From contig JARLGU010000031.1 of NCBI GenBank assembly GCA_031292625.1, positions 1 to 64,000 on the forward strand: DNA of 64,000 nt, in the 5' to 3' direction. Positions within the stretch are counted from its first letter, which is position 1; every line of letters begins with the position of its first letter. Positions 17,570-26,851 of this stretch are shown here, piece by piece. A model generated the notes under the pieces. The model was not told the DNA's origin and did not search any database. It saw only the letters and a list, made by a program, of their open reading frames with translations. This DNA is from Capsulimonadaceae bacterium. GTDB lineage: Bacteria; Armatimonadota; Armatimonadia; Armatimonadales; Capsulimonadaceae. The translations under genes were made by a program, and so were the position numbers.

Positions 17570-18706
17570 CTAGCGCTCCTCGCCATCCTGCGGCTCGTCG
17601 CCGTCTGACGGCGCGCTAACGTTCTTAGCGGGCGCTGAAACCTGGCCGGCGATATTCTGATGGAACACGTAGACAGTTCCACCCAGAGTTATCTCGTCGC
17701 CCTCGCTAATCGCGATCGCCTCATTCGTCGTCAACCGGAGACCATTCAAGAATGTCCCGTTCGTGCTGCCGACATCGATGAGCCGGAAGACTCCCTGTTC
17801 AGCTTCGATGCTTGCATGGTGCCCCGAGATGTAGCGATCGTTGCGAATGCAGATGCGGTTGTCCGGCATTCGGCCGATCGTGTTGTTGCCGGAAACGATC
17901 GGAATCTCCTCGGGACCGGTACCTCGGACAAGCTGAAGCTCGGCGACGACTTCCGTATGCGGATCGTCGTTTTCCTCGGGAACGTCTGTCACGGCCATGA
18001 CCGCGGTCTTCTCGAAAGCGACCAGCTTAAGCGGAACGCTCCCGAACTGGACATCGTCGCCAGGCAGGACGGGATGCGGAACGCGCGGGAGCAGCCGCTG
18101 TCCGTTGACCGACGTACCGTTGGTGCTGTCCGTATCCTCGACGCTGTAGAGGCCGCGATCTTCATCGTAGACGATGTGGGCGTGGTGACGAGAGACCGTC
18201 TTGTCCGGGAGAACGATGTCGCCGTGCTCGCGGCCAACCGTGTTGACGCCGGCGCGCAACGGAAAAATTTCGCCTTGCTCTCCCGCCAGATGCGGGCGGC
18301 GGCTGACATTGCTGGTCTCCTGCAGCGGAGTTGAAGTCTGCGCCGTCGAAGAAAGCAGGAAGCCACACTCGCTGCAGTAGTCTTCGCCAGCGGCGTTGCG
18401 ATGTCCGCATACCGGGCAAGGGAGAGCACTCACGGCGGTCGTCTTTTCGGGCTCGCTCATGGCCGATAGCCGGGCGGTCCCTGTTTTTCGGGCGGCGCTT
18501 GGCGTCTCGTCCTGATTTGCCCTCAGCAGGCTCTGGTCATAGGCGGATCGCCGATCCGGAGTGCGCAGCGCCTCAAACGCCTGCTTGACCGAATCGAAGC
18601 GCTCCTTGTCCATCAGGCTTTCCTGGAGCAGGCGACGATACGCTGACCGAATTTCCTCATCGGAAGCGGTCTCCGACACTCCTAAAATCTGGTAATAGTT
18701 CTTCAT
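17570..18706 (-). CDS. J-like domain, zinc ribbon and double FHA domain protein
   Basis: 378 residues. Residues 1-60 have the J-domain frame (YYQILGVSETASDEEIRSAY...FDSVKQAFEALRTPDRRSAYDQ), but the HPD loop that stimulates DnaK is missing and replaced by LQESLMDKER. A zinc ribbon follows (CPVC...CSEC, 97-114). FHA1 is about 142-235 (TVGREHGDIVLPDKTVSRHHA, DTDSTNGTSVNG) and FHA2 about 265-365 (TIGRMPDNRICI, ISGHHASI, DVGSTNGTFLNG); both keep the phosphothreonine-binding Arg, Ser-x-x-His and Asn. It is a cytoplasmic phosphopeptide reader. Start 18706 has AGGGG about 6 nt upstream; the frame extends to 18838 without a ribosome site. It lies downstream of the VWA gene across 274 bp. Confidence 0.88.
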   Translation of the reverse strand: MKNYYQILGVSETASDEEIRSAYRRLLQESLMDKERFDSVKQAFEALRTPDRRSAYDQSLLRANQDETPSAARKTGTARLSAMSEPEKTTAVSALPCPVCGHRNAAGEDYCSECGFLLSSTAQTSTPLQETSNVSRRPHLAGEQGEIFPLRAGVNTVGREHGDIVLPDKTVSRHHAHIVYDEDRGLYSVEDTDSTNGTSVNGQRLLPRVPHPVLPGDDVQFGSVPLKLVAFEKTAVMAVTDVPEENDDPHTEVVAELQLVRGTGPEEIPIVSGNNTIGRMPDNRICIRNDRYISGHHASIEAEQGVFRLIDVGSTNGTFLNGLRLTTNEAIAISEGDEITLGGTVYVFHQNIAGQVSAPAKNVSAPSDGDEPQDGEER

Positions 18707-18980
18707 TGGATCCCCTAGACCAGCGGACTGCTCGTCCGGTCGCGCTCGTTCTTCGTCGCCTGGGCCTCCGAAACCTCGATCTGTCCGATCACGGGCCAGC
18801 CTAATCAGCAAATTCTTGTCAATATTTCCCGCACCCAAAGTCCCGCAAATCTAAAGCGGCCACGTGCGCGGCAAGTGCTCGGCATTGACTATTATTGCAT
18901 GCGTTCCACGGTAAGCGGCTTATCGCGGGTCAAGAAAGTAGCGCGAAAACCCGGCGGCGCCCGGATTCCCCGGACCGCAA

Positions 18981-20378
18981 TTAGGTCCTTCTTCCCTGGT
19001 CGATCGGAACAATCGCCCCGATAAGCGTCTTTTCAATCGATTCGCCCGCGCGAATATCCTCAATTGCCCGCCGCACGAGGACCGCCTGCGTGCTGCTTCC
19101 GGATGCGATCAAAAGCTTCTGCGTACGCTCCAGATCGCCGAGCGCGTCGCCGACGGACCCGGAATGGGAGCGCATCGCAAGCATCGTTTGGTCGAGCTGC
19201 CGAGCCGCGTGCATCAAGCGCACCTCGGCAAGAACGCGCGGGTCGGCCATCCTGGCCGTCTGCCGCGAATCCGCGGCAAATGTGACGACGATGTCGCGCA
19301 ATTCTCGCTCGCGCCGCCCTGTTGCGCAGTCGTCGTACTCGATCTCCGCCGCCGCCATGCGGAAGGCTCCCTGTGCGTGCGCGGCGATATCCAGCTCCCA
19401 GAGGCTGGTCACCGCCCCGCCGTGCTCCACATCCACAAGGTTGACTTCGTACGCTCGCTTGCCTTGAGCCTGCATCTCGTTGGCGTAAACCTGGCGCGGG
19501 ACGACGCCATCGGGAAAACGAACGCGAAGGCGGACATTTCTGGCCGCTGTGCGCATCAATCCATCGAGCTCCGCCGCAAAGACCTCCGGGAGGAGCTCTG
19601 GTCGCGCGATATAGTAATAATTGCCGCCGGAGCGACGAGCAAGCGCTGCAATCAGCTCTTCGTTGTACGCCGGGCCAAATCCAAGCCCGGAAACCTTGAT
19701 CGCGTCTCGCTTGCGGTCCGTCACAAGCGTTACGATACTCTGGAAATCTTTCAGTCCCGCCGTCGGTTCGCCGTCGGAGAGCAGCAAAATCCGGTTGAGC
19801 GAGGTGGGCGTTCTTCCGGCGAAGACCTGTTCAATCGCGGCTTCCAGCCCCTTATACAGGTTCGTCCGGTTGCCGATCGCAATTCGTTCAAGCTGGCGAG
19901 TGATCGGCCCTTTCTCCGCGCCGCGCGTTGCCGGAAGAAGGACATCCGACTGTTCGGCAAACGTCACAACTGATAGGACGTCGTCAGGACCCAGCCGGTT
20001 CACGACATCGATGCATGCCTTCTTCGCGTAGGTCAGCGGGTCGCCTTCCATCGAACCGCTGCGGTCCAGACAGAGGCATAGGTTAACAGGACTACGCGAT
20101 CGAGCGCCGCCGGATTGGGGCGACCGCCCCTCATCCCGCATGGAAGAAGCAGCGCGCAGCTCAAACAGGATATGCTGCCTTAGCTCGCGGCTCGCATAAA
20201 GGGTTGAGTACTCGGTTGCACAGCGAAACGCTATCGACGGCTTCGGCGTAAAATCGAGCAGCTCGCCGTCTTGCGAAGTGGGTGCGGCCGGACTTGCGAG
20301 CGCGGTCGTCGCAACGGAGTCGTTGCGGCCGTTTGCCACAACATCGTCGAGCGTCCCAATGCTCTCCTGCTCGGCCAT
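18981..20378 (-). CDS. von Willebrand factor A domain protein
   Basis: 465 residues, no signal peptide or membrane segment. The VWA domain starts at about residue 98, with the metal-ion-dependent adhesion site DRSGSM at 105-110, the conserved Thr in GNRTNLYKGL and Asp in LLLSDGEPTAG. A beta-rich C-terminal domain follows (VRLRVRFPDGVVPRQVYAN), as in YfbK/Ca-activated-channel-like VWA proteins. It presumably acts as a scaffold. The next gene on the same strand encodes the FHA protein; VWA plus FHA suggests a phosphorylation-linked signalling module, but no Ser/Thr kinase is in the window. AGGAG lies about 9 nt before the ATG. Confidence 0.87.
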   Translation of the reverse strand: MAEQESIGTLDDVVANGRNDSVATTALASPAAPTSQDGELLDFTPKPSIAFRCATEYSTLYASRELRQHILFELRAASSMRDEGRSPQSGGARSRSPVNLCLCLDRSGSMEGDPLTYAKKACIDVVNRLGPDDVLSVVTFAEQSDVLLPATRGAEKGPITRQLERIAIGNRTNLYKGLEAAIEQVFAGRTPTSLNRILLLSDGEPTAGLKDFQSIVTLVTDRKRDAIKVSGLGFGPAYNEELIAALARRSGGNYYYIARPELLPEVFAAELDGLMRTAARNVRLRVRFPDGVVPRQVYANEMQAQGKRAYEVNLVDVEHGGAVTSLWELDIAAHAQGAFRMAAAEIEYDDCATGRRERELRDIVVTFAADSRQTARMADPRVLAEVRLMHAARQLDQTMLAMRSHSGSVGDALGDLERTQKLLIASGSSTQAVLVRRAIEDIRAGESIEKTLIGAIVPIDQGRRT

Positions 20379-20482
20379 CCTGGATCTCCTGCGTGGGGTC
20401 CACGCGCACCGAATGCCGCCTCAAGCGCCGATCACAGGCCAGACCCAGCGTTGCAGCATCGGAACAAAGGGGCGTCGAGGCT

Positions 20483-20511
20483 ATTATAGCAGTTCGGCAC
20501 ACTCTTGTCCA
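20483..20511 (-). promoter_or_regulatory. Promoter of the VWA gene
   Basis: On the minus strand TGGACA (20511-20506), a 17-bp spacer and TATAAT (20488-20483). The leader to the ATG at 20378 is about 100 nt. Confidence 0.7.
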
Positions 20512-20591
20512 GATCGCATGCGGCGCTTAAAATGGCCGCGGCCGGATCAACGAAACCCTTAGTCTGCCTATCACGTCGGGACAACGCCGAA

Positions 20592-22211
20592 TTACGGGAC
20601 CTCGACGGGCTTGGGTTGCTGGAGGGGCAGTTTGAACCAGAACGTGGTGCCCTTTCCGTATTCCGACTCCACGCCAACCTCGCCGTGATGAGCTTCGACA
20701 AGCGCCTTTACAAGAAATAAACCGATACCGGTTCCGCCAATCTCGCGATTGTCGCGGTTATCCACGCGATGGAATCGCTCCCAAACCTTAGCGAGATGTT
20801 CGCGCGGGATTCCCATACCCTCATCCTCGACGCGAAGTTCGACGCACGACTGATCCGGATGCGCTTTACCCACGATCTTTATGTGGCCGCCGCGAGGCGA
20901 ATACTTGATCGCATTGCTGACCAGGTTCGTGAGAATCTGGTCGATTTTGTCCTGGTCGGCCTCAATGGCGGGAAAATCGTCGGGAAAAACGGCGCTGAGC
21001 TGGTGCCGATCCGGCTTCGTGTAAGCCCGCTGAGTGGCGAGCACCTTCTCGCTGACCACCGGAACGCTGACAGCGTCGAGGTTGAGCTGCATCGCCCGGC
21101 CCTGCTCGATGCGCGAAACGTTCAGCAAATCCTCGATCAGGCGCGTGAGCCGATCGCATTCCGTATCGATAATCCGGTAAAACTCCCGCTGCGTCTCCCG
21201 GTCGTAGAAGCCTTCCGTATCGGAAAGCAGGGTTTCGATAAATCCCTTAATGCTGGTGAGCGGCGTTCGCAGCTCGTGGGAGACCGTCGAGATAAATGCC
21301 GTCTTCATGCGCTCGACGCCCCGGATCTCGGTAATGTCGTTGAGCATGACGGCAACGCCGGCAACTTCCGTGCCGTCTTCGCCGCGCACGGGCGCGCACT
21401 GCACCTGGTAGATGCGCTCGGTTGGCGCATCCTCGGCCTGTCCCGGAGGCGCGGGAACGCTGATCTCCCCGGTAAGCTCGCGCGGACTGTCTTCGTCGAG
21501 CGCGGTCGCAATGAGCGAAGTCAGTCCCTCGTTCTCGATGACAGTCTGGTACGGCATTGCGACCACCGGCAGATGGGTGGCGACTCCCAGGATGGCGCGA
21601 GCGGAGGGGTTCATCTGAAGGACGCGGCCATTGAGGCCAACGACGACGAGGCCGAGGAACAGGCTCTCAATCGTGTTGATCAGCTCCTGTTGTTCTTGAA
21701 CGGCTTCGCGGAAAATTTGCGCCGACGTAATAATCGAGGCGGCGCTGAAGGACATCCGGGTCAGAAGGTGGACGTCTTCCTGGCTGAATTGGCGCCCCGC
21801 GGTTTTGTTAAAAACGTGGAGCACGCCAATCGTGTTGCGTTCGACGACGCGGTTGTCATCGTCCCGCTTTTCAATGACGAGGGGTACGCAGACGCCATCC
21901 GTCACGTGAAGGCGCTCCGCGAGCTTGTCAACGACCGCGCTGTCATCCGCGCGCACATCGAGCATGATTACGGGTTCGCCGGTGCGAAAGACGCGCCCGG
22001 AGACGCCTTCGGACTCGACTTTAACGCGAAATCGGCCGATCTGCTCGTAGGTGAGTCCCAGCGCGGGCGCCACGGCATGAAGCTCGCCGCGTTCGGGCTC
22101 ATAAAGCAGGAACACACATCGTTCCGCTTGAAGAATTTTGCCGATCCGGTCAACAAGACGCTTAAGCGTCTCTTCGAACTCTGACAAATCTCCGGTCAAG
22201 GCAGCTGTCAT
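20592..22211 (-). CDS. GAF-PAS sensor histidine kinase
   Basis: 539 residues from ATG 22211; a TTG at 22235 is an alternative start. Neither has a strong ribosome site. Order: GAF (about 5-165), PAS (about 180-290), HisKA with the phospho-His box STVSHELRTPLTS (about residue 310), and HATPase with the N box NLVSNAIKYSP, G1 VEDEGMGIP, F box VWERFHRVD and G2 GGTGIGLFLVK. There is no membrane segment, so it senses a cytoplasmic signal. No response regulator is adjacent: an orphan kinase. Confidence 0.92.
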   Translation of the reverse strand: MTAALTGDLSEFEETLKRLVDRIGKILQAERCVFLLYEPERGELHAVAPALGLTYEQIGRFRVKVESEGVSGRVFRTGEPVIMLDVRADDSAVVDKLAERLHVTDGVCVPLVIEKRDDDNRVVERNTIGVLHVFNKTAGRQFSQEDVHLLTRMSFSAASIITSAQIFREAVQEQQELINTIESLFLGLVVVGLNGRVLQMNPSARAILGVATHLPVVAMPYQTVIENEGLTSLIATALDEDSPRELTGEISVPAPPGQAEDAPTERIYQVQCAPVRGEDGTEVAGVAVMLNDITEIRGVERMKTAFISTVSHELRTPLTSIKGFIETLLSDTEGFYDRETQREFYRIIDTECDRLTRLIEDLLNVSRIEQGRAMQLNLDAVSVPVVSEKVLATQRAYTKPDRHQLSAVFPDDFPAIEADQDKIDQILTNLVSNAIKYSPRGGHIKIVGKAHPDQSCVELRVEDEGMGIPREHLAKVWERFHRVDNRDNREIGGTGIGLFLVKALVEAHHGEVGVESEYGKGTTFWFKLPLQQPKPVEVP

Positions 22212-22337
22212 GTCCTGTGCGCCGCCTTGTGACAAATTCCACGAGGAGGATACATATAATTCTGGTTGTTGCGCGCAGTGCGCGGCATCGCCCCGGTGGC
22301 GTCAACGGTCATCGTAGTTGATTATAGCATAAACGTA

Positions 22338-22366
22338 TTGACATCCATTATGAGCATGAGTATAAT
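22338..22366 (+). promoter_or_regulatory. Consensus promoter of tRNA-Leu
   Basis: Perfect TTGACA (22338-22343), exactly 17 bp, and perfect TATAAT (22361-22366), 15 nt before the mature tRNA. Confidence 0.85.
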
Positions 22367-22381
22367 CAACCCGTTGATCGT

Positions 22382-22466
22382 GCCGAGGTGGCGGAACTGG
22401 CAGACGCGCACGTTTGAGGGGCGTGTGGAGCAATCCATACGGGTTCAAGTCCCGTCCTCGGCACCA
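22382..22466 (+). tRNA. tRNA-Leu (GAG)
   Basis: 85 nt including the encoded CCA (22464-22466). The acceptor GCCGAGG pairs with CCTCGGC. The anticodon loop TTGAGGG gives GAG on the stem CACGT/GCGTG, and there is a long variable arm (GTGGAGCAATCCAT region) as expected of class II tRNAs. The T arm is GGGTTCAAGTCCC. Confidence 0.95.
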
Positions 22467-22545
22467 GCATTTAGTTTTTCCTCTCACTACCATCCCCTTC
22501 GACGCGAGCGCACTATCGCGCGGCGTCGTGTCAGGAGTTCCTTCA

Positions 22546-23256
22546 ATGTCCATCGATCCCGCTGCCGCCTCGAAGCAAGCTGCTGCCTGGTCGGCTGTTT
22601 ACCGGCATATTAATTCCGGGATGACCGTCGGTCTCGGTTCCGGCAGCACCTCGCTCTTTGTCGTCCGCGCCCTGGCCGAGAGAATCGGGCGCGAGAAACT
22701 GTCCCTGCGCGGCTGCATCGCAACATCCGCAGAAACCGCCGCGCTCGCTCGCGAACTTGGCATCGATGTCGTGGAGGAGCTCGATCCGCGCTTTCTTCCC
22801 CTCGATGTGACAATCGACGGCGCGGATGAAGCCGATGCCAATCTGAACCTCATCAAGGGGGGCGGAGGAGCATCCATGCGCGAAAAGCTCGTCGCGCTGG
22901 CATCGAATAAGCGCATCATCGTCGTTCACAAAGCCAAACGAGTCGCGACGCTTGGGCTGACATTCCCGTTGCCGATCGTCGTAATTCCTTACGGATGGCG
23001 CGAGACGGCCAAGCGCGTCGAGCAGGTTGCCGGGCGCGCTGCCGCGTTGCGCGTCCGCCACGGTCATACATTCGTAACCGACGACGGCCTGTATATCCTG
23101 GACCTCGTCCCTGGCCCGATCCCCGATCCGGCCGCCTTTGACCATGCCCTTAAGCAGATCACCGGCGTCGTCGATGTCGGAATGTTCATCGGAATTGCAA
23201 ACCTGCTGGTCGTCGGCCACGAGGACGGCCGCGTTGAGGAGTTCGAGGCGGCGTAG
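22546..23256 (+). CDS. rpiA: Ribose-5-phosphate isomerase A
   Basis: 236 residues. Signatures: [16 protein letters not shown] (phosphate loop), [12 protein letters not shown] (catalytic Asp region), [16 protein letters not shown] and VVIPYGW. It interconverts ribose 5-phosphate and ribulose 5-phosphate in the pentose phosphate pathway, in the cytoplasm. AGGAG at 22533-22537, 8 nt before ATG 22546, fixes the start; the longer frame would run into tRNA-Leu. It starts 80 bp after the tRNA and might be read from the same promoter. Confidence 0.95.
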   Translation: MSIDPAAASKQAAAWSAVYRHINSGMTVGLGSGSTSLFVVRALAERIGREKLSLRGCIATSAETAALARELGIDVVEELDPRFLPLDVTIDGADEADANLNLIKGGGGASMREKLVALASNKRIIVVHKAKRVATLGLTFPLPIVVIPYGWRETAKRVEQVAGRAAALRVRHGHTFVTDDGLYILDLVPGPIPDPAAFDHALKQITGVVDVGMFIGIANLLVVGHEDGRVEEFEAA

Positions 23257-23297
23257 GAAGTCGCGCGGTTTCCGCCCGGCAGGATGCCCCCAAAGCG

Positions 23298-24293
23298 CTA
23301 ACCGCTGACGATTCTATCGGCGGCTCGCAGATACGCGGCGTGGTATTCCGGTACAAGCCCGTCGCCGTTGGGGCCGACGTTTAACAACAAATTGGCCCCG
23401 GCCAGATTCGCCGTCTTTCGCCATGCCGCAATTGTCGCTGCGGATGGGTGAAGAAAATGGTTGCGACCGATATGAAACCAGTCCGGATTGAGGCTCGTGC
23501 AGAACTCGAGCGGAAGAAACCGGACTGTCCCGTCGCGGTCGCGCCAGTCCGTGCTCAGCTCAGCCTGGCAAACGCGCTCTTCGTAGATGAAATCAAAGTG
23601 CTCGGACGTACGAATGTCCACCGGAAGATAGAGCGGCTTTCCAGGGCGACTCGAGCTGCTGTTGTTGACGACGAGGCAATTTGGCTGCAATGCATGGATG
23701 TGCTCGTAAAGCGCCTTCCATTGCCAGCGACTGCCTGTTGCCGCTTCGCTGCCGAATTCAGGGTAGCGCCGCCAATCTCGGCCCGGCGCGTCCTTATCCC
23801 AAGCCCCGTCGAACCAGAGCTCCAGGATATCGCCGTATCCTGTTAGCAGCTCGCCGATTTGAGCTCTCATATAGTCGGCGTAAGCCCCATCGTCCTCGTA
23901 AAACGGGCAGTTTCGATCCCAAAGAGAATAATAGAACCCGGCCTTCAGACCGTACTCGGCGCAGGCGGCGATGAACTTCCCGACGACATCCTCGCGAACG
24001 CCAGCGTTCTTGACGCTATATTCCGTGTGCTCGGAGGGCCACAGGCAAAACCCATCGTGATGCTTGGCGGTGAGGACGGCATACTTCATCCCCGCGTCGA
24101 CTGCCATTCTGGCCCATTGCCTGCAATCGAGTTTCGCCGGCGCGAATCCAGACGCGGGAAAGACGCCATCGCCCCACGCCTGACCACTGAACGTGTTCGG
24201 GCCGAAATGGATAAACATGCCATACTGGAGCTGCGTCCATGCCGACTGGCTAGCGGACGGGGTCGCTGATTCGGCTTGACTCAAGTCTTTCAT
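23298..24293 (-). CDS. GH29 family alpha-L-fucosidase-like enzyme
   Basis: 331 residues: the GH29 catalytic barrel without the C-terminal beta domain. Conserved pieces are YGMFIHFGPNTFSG, YAVLTAKHHDGFCLWPSEHT, KAGFYYSLWDRN and ILELWFDGAWD, where the Asp of WFDG is the expected nucleophile. LLLNVGPNGDG is near the end. No signal peptide, so it would act on imported fuco-oligosaccharides in the cytoplasm. Activity on fucose is assumed from the family; some GH29-like bacterial enzymes differ. It is not adjacent to a regulator. Repeat copy B starts 40 bp upstream of its start. Confidence 0.85.
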   Translation of the reverse strand: MKDLSQAESATPSASQSAWTQLQYGMFIHFGPNTFSGQAWGDGVFPASGFAPAKLDCRQWARMAVDAGMKYAVLTAKHHDGFCLWPSEHTEYSVKNAGVREDVVGKFIAACAEYGLKAGFYYSLWDRNCPFYEDDGAYADYMRAQIGELLTGYGDILELWFDGAWDKDAPGRDWRRYPEFGSEAATGSRWQWKALYEHIHALQPNCLVVNNSSSSRPGKPLYLPVDIRTSEHFDFIYEERVCQAELSTDWRDRDGTVRFLPLEFCTSLNPDWFHIGRNHFLHPSAATIAAWRKTANLAGANLLLNVGPNGDGLVPEYHAAYLRAADRIVSG

Positions 24294-24332
24294 CCTCGGT
24301 TCCTATCTTCTTAGGTAATAAACTGGCGTATT

Positions 24333-24657
24333 GCGAGAAAGATTCAGGACGGCTCGTGCCGCCGGGGCAATCTTTCGCCCGCGCCTCGTTCACTGCGTCG
24401 ATCGACAAGGCCGCGTCAACACGCGTACGGCCTTTTGCCGCCATCGTCCGCCGGTCACGGACCGGTTTTGCCCGCGCCTCGTTCACGGCGTCAATCGACA
24501 AGGCCGCGTCAACACGCGTACAGCCTTTTGCCGCCAGCGTCCGATAGCAGTACGTATCGCGAAGTAATGAAACAGCTGCGTCGGCCCTTTTTCAAAAACG
24601 GCCCCGGCGGCCGCGGAGCCGTCTTACAAGACCTTTCGACTTTTCACACACGCTCTA
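24333..24657 (+). repeat. Interspersed structured repeat, copy B (two-unit form)
   Basis: 325 bp, colinear with copy C (39346-39670) and, apart from one internal unit, with copy A. It begins with an inverted repeat GAAAGATT/AATCTTTC (24337-24344 with 24369-24376) that encloses a small CGGC-TCGT-GCCG hairpin. Two internal units start at 24377 and 24470 (GCCCGCGCCTCGTTCAC..., period 93 bp). A GC-rich tail carries ACGGC/GCCGT pairing and a TTACAAGACCTTTCGA block. It fills the gap between the GH29 start and the end of the NAD(P)HX repair gene. Confidence 0.88.
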
Positions 24658-24693
24658 CCGCTGCCCTGGTCCAAGAGCAAGGCCGGCTAGCCT

Positions 24694-26271
24694 TTATCCT
24701 GCTGCCAACATGATCTCCCGGAGCGCTTGCGGCAAGGCTCCGGCCACGTCGCCCGCGACCAACCCGGCCAGGCCGATCCGCTCGGCCGCGATGTCGCCGG
24801 CAAAGCCGTGCACGTACGCGGCGGCGACGGCGGCGCGCCAAGGATCGCTCACTTGCGCGAGCAAGGTTGTCGCAACGCCTGTGAGCACATCGCCAGTTCC
24901 TCCGCTCGCCATGCCCGCGTTACCGGTCGTGTTGATCGCGACGCGGCCGTCCGGAGCGGCAATCAGCGTGCGCGTCCCTTTTAGCAGCACGACACACCCG
25001 AACAGCTCGCTTGCCTTGCGGACAGCGCCAAGACGGTCGTTTTGCACGACGGCCGCGTCAATTCCCAGGAGACGCCCCATTTCACCGGGATGCGGCGTCA
25101 GAATTGTTCCGGCGGATCGTGCCGCGAGAACCGACGCGCCTCGGTCGGGCAGGGACGCGAGCGCATTGAGCGCATCGGCATCGATCACCAGCGGAACGGC
25201 GCAGTCGCGGACGAAGCGCTGAACCAGCTCGCGCGTCCCAGGATCCTGCGAAAGGCCTGGGCCGATCCCAATGGCGGCGACGCCTTCGCTCGCCGTAAGC
25301 AGCGCTCTTGCCGCTCCCGCGCTCAGAGCGCCAGTCGGGCCGTCTGCAAGCGGCCGCGTCATCACGTTTTCAGCGGCGCGCGTCATCGCGATCTCAAACA
25401 AGGCCTTGGGCACGCCGAGCGTCACGAGCCCGGCCCCAGAACGCGACGCGCCGTGCGCGCTGAGCATGGCTGCTCCGGCGTAGCCGGACGATCCCGCGAC
25501 CAGCATGACGCTGCCGTAACGCCCTTTGTTCGTATCGCGGCCGACGACGCGCGACGGGAGCCATGACGCCACTTCAGCGGCTTCAGTAACGGAAAAGGCC
25601 AGGTCAGGCCGAGCGCGAACCACTGGAGGGAAGCCGATGTCCGCGACAACCACGCGACCGGCGGCATCCGCGCCGGGAAGCAGGTGCAACCCTGGCTTTG
25701 AGAACGCGAACGTAACGGTCAGGGCGGCGCGAACCGACGGCGTCCCCGTGGCCCCTGTGTCGGCGCTGACGCCGCTTGGGATATCCACCGCGACGACCGG
25801 ACGGCCCGCCGCATTAATCGCCTCAATCGCACGCGCCGCGGCAGGACGTACGTCGCCGCTGAAGCCGGTGCCAAGCACTGCGTCCACGATAAGATCAGAC
25901 AAGGCAAGTTCGCTGTCGAACGAGATCCAGCCTTCAATCGGCCGCACGACGACGCCGAAGCGCCTTGCGATTTCGAGGTTGGCGACGAACTCCTCGGAGC
26001 CGCCTTCGTCCGGGTTTTCGGAAAGCCACACCGTCACAGCCGCTCCATGCCGTGCAAGCAGGTGCCGGGCCGCCGCGAGACCATCGCCGCCATTGTTGCC
26101 CTTGCCGCAGACGATCGCAATGCGCTTGCCGGAGAGAGGCCCCCAGGCGCGTGCGATCTCGTCGACGAGCGCCAGTGCGGCATTCTCCATCAGCACCAGA
26201 GCGGGAACCCCGAACGCGTCGATTGTCTCCCGGTCCATCGCCCGGATCTGTTGGGATGTCGCAAGTTTCAT
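24694..26271 (-). CDS. nnr: Bifunctional NAD(P)H-hydrate epimerase / ADP-dependent dehydratase
   Basis: 525 residues, the usual fused form. The N-terminal epimerase (YjeF_N) has MDRETIDAFGVPALVLMENA, VCGKGNNGGDGLAAARHL and VDAVLGTGFSGDVR. The C-terminal kinase-like dehydratase has GSVMLVAGSSGYAGAAMLSA, GAGLVTLGVP, LTPHPGEMGRL, LLKGTRTLIA and GNAGMASGGTGDVLTG. Together they repair hydrated NADH and NADPH using ADP, in the cytoplasm. Start 26271 has GGAGGG about 9 nt upstream; the frame runs on to 26322 without a better site. Confidence 0.95.
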   Translation of the reverse strand: MKLATSQQIRAMDRETIDAFGVPALVLMENAALALVDEIARAWGPLSGKRIAIVCGKGNNGGDGLAAARHLLARHGAAVTVWLSENPDEGGSEEFVANLEIARRFGVVVRPIEGWISFDSELALSDLIVDAVLGTGFSGDVRPAAARAIEAINAAGRPVVAVDIPSGVSADTGATGTPSVRAALTVTFAFSKPGLHLLPGADAAGRVVVADIGFPPVVRARPDLAFSVTEAAEVASWLPSRVVGRDTNKGRYGSVMLVAGSSGYAGAAMLSAHGASRSGAGLVTLGVPKALFEIAMTRAAENVMTRPLADGPTGALSAGAARALLTASEGVAAIGIGPGLSQDPGTRELVQRFVRDCAVPLVIDADALNALASLPDRGASVLAARSAGTILTPHPGEMGRLLGIDAAVVQNDRLGAVRKASELFGCVVLLKGTRTLIAAPDGRVAINTTGNAGMASGGTGDVLTGVATTLLAQVSDPWRAAVAAAYVHGFAGDIAAERIGLAGLVAGDVAGALPQALREIMLAAG

Positions 26272-26449
26272 CGGGAGGTCGCCCTCCAGGCCAGGAGAAT
26301 CGCGTGACGAATCATGATGCATTGCCTTTCAAGGGGAAGGCCGCGCAAGGGCGGCGTTCTATTTCCCTATTATGGCCTCATCTGCCGCCTGAAGGTGCAT
26401 TCGGATAAAGAACACTGCGCGTGGGAATAAAACAAAGAGCGGAAAAAAA

Positions 26450-26850
26450 TACTAGCGCCCCGATAGGCGAAAGCTCTTCGTCCGCTCTCTAACATCTGCC
26501 AGCCGCACTAACGTGGCTACGCCTCGGCGCGCTTCGCGCGGAACCTACCTTCCCATTTCATGGGCCCCTTCCTCTCCTTCGACAGGCTCAGGACTCCGAG
26601 CGAGACCGAGGAGCCGAAGCGGGAGGAGCTTAGGAGCGCTAGGCAATGCGGCCAACAGTCTCTCCGTTTCGGAGAGAAGGGGACCCCATTCCGATGGGGA
26701 AGAGAGGTCTCCGAACGCGCGAACCACGCTCAAATTGAGCTGTATTTTCATGAGATCGAACTAAGCTTTCCGCCGTCCCAATGCAAAGTGCAGCGGAACG
26801 CTGCCCCCAGCCGGGCAGGCTGCCCGCGCGGCGAGCGCTCTTTCTCTTTT
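26450..26850. repeat. Hairpin-rich non-coding intergenic element
   Basis: The 580-bp gap 26272-26851 holds no gene I can support. It is full of short palindromes: GCGCGC-TTCG-like (near 26526), TCTCTCCG-TTT-CGGAGAGA (near 26660), CCCCATTCCGATGGGG (near 26683) and CTCAAATTGAG (near 26728). It also holds CCTTCGACAGGCTCAGG (near 26577), a motif familiar from repeats of several bacteria. Part of the right end resembles 39255-39320 (AAAGT-CAG-GGAACGCTG). A mobile hairpin repeat is likelier than a gene. Confidence 0.45.
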
Positions 26851-26851
26851 C

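Noticed and set aside
18707-18838. N-terminal extension of the FHA protein
   Set aside because: The in-frame stretch has no ribosome site and the J-like domain begins naturally at 18706.
22414-22545. N-terminal extension of rpiA
   Set aside because: It would be translated from tRNA-Leu sequence; the AGGAG site and conserved domain place the start at 22546.
24333-24657. Open frames through the repeat giving peptides such as ARASFTASIDKAASTR
   Set aside because: Similar peptides occur in all three copies, but frames are open on both strands, none has a ribosome site, and the DNA is built of hairpins. GC-rich repeats give such frames without coding.
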